From the NCBI GenBank assembly GCA_947377425.1, contig CANCFZ010000008.1, positions 1 through 25,819 on the forward strand: DNA of 25,819 nucleotides, written 5' to 3'. The notes beneath the pieces are model-generated. The model did not search any database, had not been told where the DNA came from, and saw nothing but the letters and a program-made list of their open reading frames with translations. How positions within the stretch are numbered: the stretch's first letter is position 1; each line of letters opens with the position of its first letter. Source of the stretch: Flavobacteriaceae bacterium. Lineage in GTDB: Bacteria > Bacteroidota > Bacteroidia > Flavobacteriales > Flavobacteriaceae. Of the stretch, positions 22,561-25,819 are shown in pieces. The position numbers and the translations under genes are program-made.

Positions 22561-24939
22561 ATGGAAAATATTTTTAATAAAACTGGATATTCTGTTTCTT
22601 TGAAAAAAGAAAATCTAAATGATGTTGCAGTTAATTTACTTTCAATAAACAATCCAGATGGATCTCCGCGTTGGATTTGGAATGCAAAATGCAACAAGCC
22701 TTTATTCCTTAAATTTTATAATGTTGGCAGTAAAAGAGCTTTCCTTTTTGCATCAATAATTAAATTGATTTTCACTTTAAAACTTCAAAAAATAGCATTC
22801 AAAAAGAAAACCTATTTCGTTTCAAAAATAGACAATCAACTATTTGAATTCGATACTAATTGGGCACTTTTCACTGGAACAGTTGGACCAAACAACAAAG
22901 CTATTTTATATGCAAATAATTCATTTTATAAAATTGCAACAACATCAAATGCTCAGACATTAATTAATGATGAACATCAAATGTTAGAAAAAATTAATGC
23001 AATTTCTACAACATTTATAACTCCAAAAACAGCCAAAATATCTTCCGAAATTATTCAATTATCGGATATTTCGAATAATGGAAAACGATTAAAAAAAATC
23101 ACTTCAAGTCATTTAAAATCTTTAATTGAAATGAATAAAATTGAAAATAAAACCATCAAAGTTGGTAATTGGAACTTATTCACAAATTTAAAAAATGAAT
23201 TCCAAACCATAGATGACAAGAGAATTCCAAAAAACACAATTCGTAAAATAAATACAATTTTAAATGCAATTCCAGCTGATGAAATAGTTGAAATTTCACT
23301 TTCACAAGGCGATTTTACACAATGGAACATGTTTGAAAACAAAGGAAAATTATCCATTTATGATTGGGAATTGGCTAGTTCAGACAAACCAAAAGCATTC
23401 GATTATTTCCATTTTATCATTCAAAATGATGTTTTAGTTGACCATAAATGTTGGAAAGAAATCTATTCAGATATTATCAATTTTAGTAAAGATGAGTTTT
23501 CTAAAGAAATTTTTAATTATGATTTAGATGAGTTAAATAACTATTTAAAATGGTATTTATTAATCAATTGCATGCATTATTTAAAAGTTTATGCAGAGCA
23601 ACCTAAATGGCATGTTCAAGTAGAATGGTTGTTACAAGTTTGGACTGAAGCTTTGAATACTTTCTTTTTAGAAGAAAATACTTCTAGAGAATTAGTCATC
23701 ATGGATTTATTTGATGCTATTCAAAATCAGGAATATGCTGCATTGAAATTTCAAAATGATTATCCAGAAAAATTAAGTTTAAATTCAGATATTGATTTGG
23801 TAATCGATAAAAAAATGAATGACACAATTATTCAAATCTTAAAGAGACATTCTTTAGTGTCAAAAATCACAACTTGTAAGCGATCATTTATGAACACCAT
23901 ACAAGTTTTTACTAATGATGCAGATATTCTTTCTATAGATTTAATATGGCAATTAAAACGCAGAAATCTCGAAATTTTAGATACACAAAAAGTTATTGCA
24001 ACCAATTTTATCAACAATTATGGTATTAAAAATGCTTCAAATATTGATACTGCTCGATATGTAGTTTTGTTTTACATTCTAAATGGAGCAAAAATTCCAA
24101 ACAAATATTTGGTTTATGAACAAGCCATAATCAATTCAAATGAAGCTATCGATTTGAACATGTCAGATTACTTTAAAGATGCTTCAAAAGACAAACATTT
24201 ATTACTTCATTTCATTAATCAATACAAAAGCAATAAAGGTTTAAATTATTTAAAAAACACATTTAATTACATTATCGATACTATGAAAAACAGCAAAAAA
24301 AGCAATGGTTTCATCGTGACTTTTAGCGGTGTTGACGGAGCAGGAAAATCAACAGTTATTGAAAATATTGCTTATAGAATTGAAAAACAATTTAGAAAAA
24401 AAGTTGTTATTTTGCGTCATCGTCCTTCTGTTTTACCAATTTTAAGTGTTTGGTCAAAAGGGAAAGAAAAAGCACATCAAGATACTATTTCAAGCCTTCC
24501 TAGACAAGGTAAAAACAGTAATTTTTTATCATCATTATTACGATTTACTTATTACTATTGTGATTACTTGTTTGGTCAATTTGTGATTTATTTTAAACAT
24601 ATTTTAAGAGGTCATGTAGTGATTTATGATCGTTATTATTTTGATTTTATCAATGATAGCAAAAGAAGTAATATTGTTTTGCCAAAAAATATTTCAAGAT
24701 TTGGTTACAATTTATTATTAAAACCTAAATATAATTTTTTCCTTTTTGCTGATGCCAATATCATTTTAAACAGAAAAAAAGAATTAAGTAAAGAAACCAT
24801 TGAGAGTTTAACCAAAGATTATACACAATTGTTTAATTCATTACAATCCAAAAGCAGTTCTTCTATTTATATGCCAATTAATAATATTGATTTAGAAACG
24901 ACTCTAAATCAAATCATTAAAACTGTAAATTTAGCCTAA
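22561..24939 (+). CDS. Three-domain protein: APH-like kinase + nucleotidyltransferase-like + thymidylate-kinase-like P-loop domain
   Basis: The 792-residue soluble protein has three visible parts. Residues about 110-370 resemble an aminoglycoside-phosphotransferase/choline-kinase-like fold: catalytic-loop SQGDFTQWN (D251, N256) and metal-binding IYDWELA (D268). Residues about 378-570 resemble a nucleotidyltransferase: LNSDIDLVIDK (D410, D412), with ADILSIDLIWQ as the later acidic strand. Residues about 583-792 form a P-loop NMP-kinase-like domain: Walker A GVDGAGKST (590-598) and the DR motif VVIYDRYYFDF (D690, R691), as in thymidylate kinases. All three active sites look intact. It sits in the EPS cluster behind its own sigma-54-type promoter, and its stop abuts the acyltransferase start. 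Modification or activation of an EPS precursor is plausible; the real substrate is unknown. Confidence 0.75.
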   Translation: MENIFNKTGYSVSLKKENLNDVAVNLLSINNPDGSPRWIWNAKCNKPLFLKFYNVGSKRAFLFASIIKLIFTLKLQKIAFKKKTYFVSKIDNQLFEFDTNWALFTGTVGPNNKAILYANNSFYKIATTSNAQTLINDEHQMLEKINAISTTFITPKTAKISSEIIQLSDISNNGKRLKKITSSHLKSLIEMNKIENKTIKVGNWNLFTNLKNEFQTIDDKRIPKNTIRKINTILNAIPADEIVEISLSQGDFTQWNMFENKGKLSIYDWELASSDKPKAFDYFHFIIQNDVLVDHKCWKEIYSDIINFSKDEFSKEIFNYDLDELNNYLKWYLLINCMHYLKVYAEQPKWHVQVEWLLQVWTEALNTFFLEENTSRELVIMDLFDAIQNQEYAALKFQNDYPEKLSLNSDIDLVIDKKMNDTIIQILKRHSLVSKITTCKRSFMNTIQVFTNDADILSIDLIWQLKRRNLEILDTQKVIATNFINNYGIKNASNIDTARYVVLFYILNGAKIPNKYLVYEQAIINSNEAIDLNMSDYFKDASKDKHLLLHFINQYKSNKGLNYLKNTFNYIIDTMKNSKKSNGFIVTFSGVDGAGKSTVIENIAYRIEKQFRKKVVILRHRPSVLPILSVWSKGKEKAHQDTISSLPRQGKNSNFLSSLLRFTYYYCDYLFGQFVIYFKHILRGHVVIYDRYYFDFINDSKRSNIVLPKNISRFGYNLLLKPKYNFFLFADANIILNRKKELSKETIESLTKDYTQLFNSLQSKSSSSIYMPINNIDLETTLNQIIKTVNLA

Positions 24940-25635
24940 ATGAAATCAATAGTTCAAAAAATAATTCAACTTCGAAATCCGAATTTTAAATTTGATGACG
25001 CTTTGAATTCCAGAGCATTGATTCAATTTATTTGGATACAAATTGGCTATTTGTTTCGTGGTTCGAAAGTGATTTTTCTTTTAAAAAAACCAAAAGGAAT
25101 GATGCTCGGAAAAGGAGTTTCATTTTTTAATATTTCAAAAATAAAATGGGGAAAATTTCTTCGATTAGGAAATCAAGTTTATATTTCGGCATTAAGCAAA
25201 AACGGAATTCAATTTGGTGATAATGTTTCAATTGGAGCTTTTAGTCGTGTAATAGTATCTACTTCGCTAAATGATATTGGCGATAAAATCGTAATTGGAA
25301 ACAATGTTGGCATTGGAGAATTTGCTTATTTAGGTGGTGCTGGCGGATTAGAAATTGGAGATGAATGCATTGTTGGACAATATTTAAGTTGTCATCCCGA
25401 AAATCATAATTATGAAAACACCTCCATTGCTATTCGTCATCAAGGCGTTTCAAGAAAAGGAATAAAAATTGGTAAAAATTGCTGGATTGGAAGTAAAGTA
25501 ACCATCCTTGATGGAGTAGAAATTGGCGATGGTAGCATTATTGCAGCAGGAAGTGTTGTTACAAAATCTTTCAATAAAAATTCAATTATTGGTGGTGTTC
25601 CTGCCAAATTATTAAAATCTAGAACAAATGAGTAA
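24940..25635 (+). CDS. Hexapeptide-repeat acyltransferase (LbH, WcaF/NodL-type)
   Basis: The 231-residue protein has an N-terminal helical part (1-50) and a left-handed beta-helix built of hexapeptide repeats (about 55-215), for example IQFGDNVSIGAFSRVIV, IVIGNNVGIGEF, LEIGDECIVGQY, IKIGKNCWIGSKVTILDGV and IGDGSIIAAGSVVTKSF. It closes with IIGGVPAKLLKSR, typical of O-acetyltransferases. H152 and H156 (SCHPENHNYEN) are candidate catalytic histidines in the place used by this family. It would transfer an acetyl or similar group from acyl-CoA to a sugar of the EPS repeat unit. ATG directly follows the stop of the 792-aa gene (TAAATG), and its last 8 nt overlap the next glycosyltransferase gene. 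Confidence 0.88.
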   Translation: MKSIVQKIIQLRNPNFKFDDALNSRALIQFIWIQIGYLFRGSKVIFLLKKPKGMMLGKGVSFFNISKIKWGKFLRLGNQVYISALSKNGIQFGDNVSIGAFSRVIVSTSLNDIGDKIVIGNNVGIGEFAYLGGAGGLEIGDECIVGQYLSCHPENHNYENTSIAIRHQGVSRKGIKIGKNCWIGSKVTILDGVEIGDGSIIAAGSVVTKSFNKNSIIGGVPAKLLKSRTNE

Positions 25636-25819
25636 CAAAACTATTTTAGCGACTTGCTATGCTGTAAATCCTTTTAAAGGTTCTGAAGACGGAATGGGTT
25701 GGAATTTTGTATATCAAATTGCGCGTTTCAATAAAGTTATTGCAATCACAAGAGAAAACAACCGTGAAGCAATAGAGAAATTCATGGCTGAAAATCCAGA
25801 TGATGTTTACAACAACATC
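25628..25819 (+). CDS. Glycosyltransferase family 4, N-terminal fragment (3' end outside window)
   Basis: An ATG at 25628, inside the end of the acyltransferase gene (8-nt overlap), opens a frame that runs to the window edge (64 codons). The start MSNKTILATCYAVNPFKGSE followed by DGMGWNFV matches the N-terminal signature (xACxPxxGSExGxGW) of a GT4 subgroup common in exopolysaccharide clusters. The rest of the protein, including the donor-binding domain, lies beyond the window. The EPS operon therefore continues to the right. Confidence 0.75.
   Translation, partial: MSNKTILATCYAVNPFKGSEDGMGWNFVYQIARFNKVIAITRENNREAIEKFMAENPDDVYNNI

Overview
This window looks like a chromosomal segment of a Flavobacterium-type member of the Bacteroidota. 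The DNA is strongly AT-rich, promoters match the Bacteroidota -7 element (TAnnTTTG), genes rarely carry a Shine-Dalgarno sequence, and the protein families (DUF4407, LytTR regulators, a flavobacterial-type polysaccharide export operon) fit. No rRNA, tRNA, CRISPR array, phage or intact insertion sequence was seen.

Layout. (1) 1-1566: the 3' end of an M20-family dipeptidase, an intergenic repeat-like patch with a hairpin terminator, and a DUF4407 membrane protein. (2) 1567-2946: a 13-bp inverted repeat, two small unrecognised minus-strand genes and a possible gene remnant. (3) 2947-8700, minus strand: a tight six-gene signalling operon, read from 8700 down. It encodes a single receiver, an H-NOX haem/nitric-oxide sensor, a multi-PAS histidine kinase with an N-terminal HNOBA-like sensor domain, a second soluble histidine kinase, a stand-alone Hpt protein and a LytTR response regulator. 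(4) 8866-9582, minus strand: a PH-like/SHOCT protein. (5) 9744-15281, plus strand: a three-gene operon for an NtrC-type sigma-54 activator, a FIST-domain protein (the family that includes the NO sensor NosP) and a hybrid kinase (PAS-HisKA-HATPase-REC-Hpt). (6) 15420-25819, plus strand: a small receiver protein followed by an exopolysaccharide (EPS) cluster: Wza-like lipoprotein, Wzc-like co-polymerase with a degenerate kinase domain, Wzx-like flippase, GT4 glycosyltransferase, Wzy-like polymerase, a three-domain kinase/nucleotidyltransferase/NMP-kinase-like protein, a hexapeptide acyltransferase and the start of another GT4 glycosyltransferase.

How it may work together. Two non-coding regions, before 15420 and before 22561, share one architecture: a TTCC motif, then 18 bp further on a 15-bp TTCCAA-N3-TTGGAA palindrome, then exactly 63 nt from palindrome centre to the first G of a sigma-54 -24 element. 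This is the arrangement expected for an enhancer-binding protein, and an NtrC-type activator is encoded just upstream at 9744. I infer that the FIST/hybrid-kinase pair feeds phosphate to this activator, which switches on the EPS genes with sigma-54. An H-NOX/HNOBA-kinase relay lies divergently beside it. The locus therefore reads as a candidate nitric-oxide (or other small-ligand) responsive control region for EPS or biofilm matrix. The promoter architecture is visible in the sequence; the ligand and the wiring are inference.
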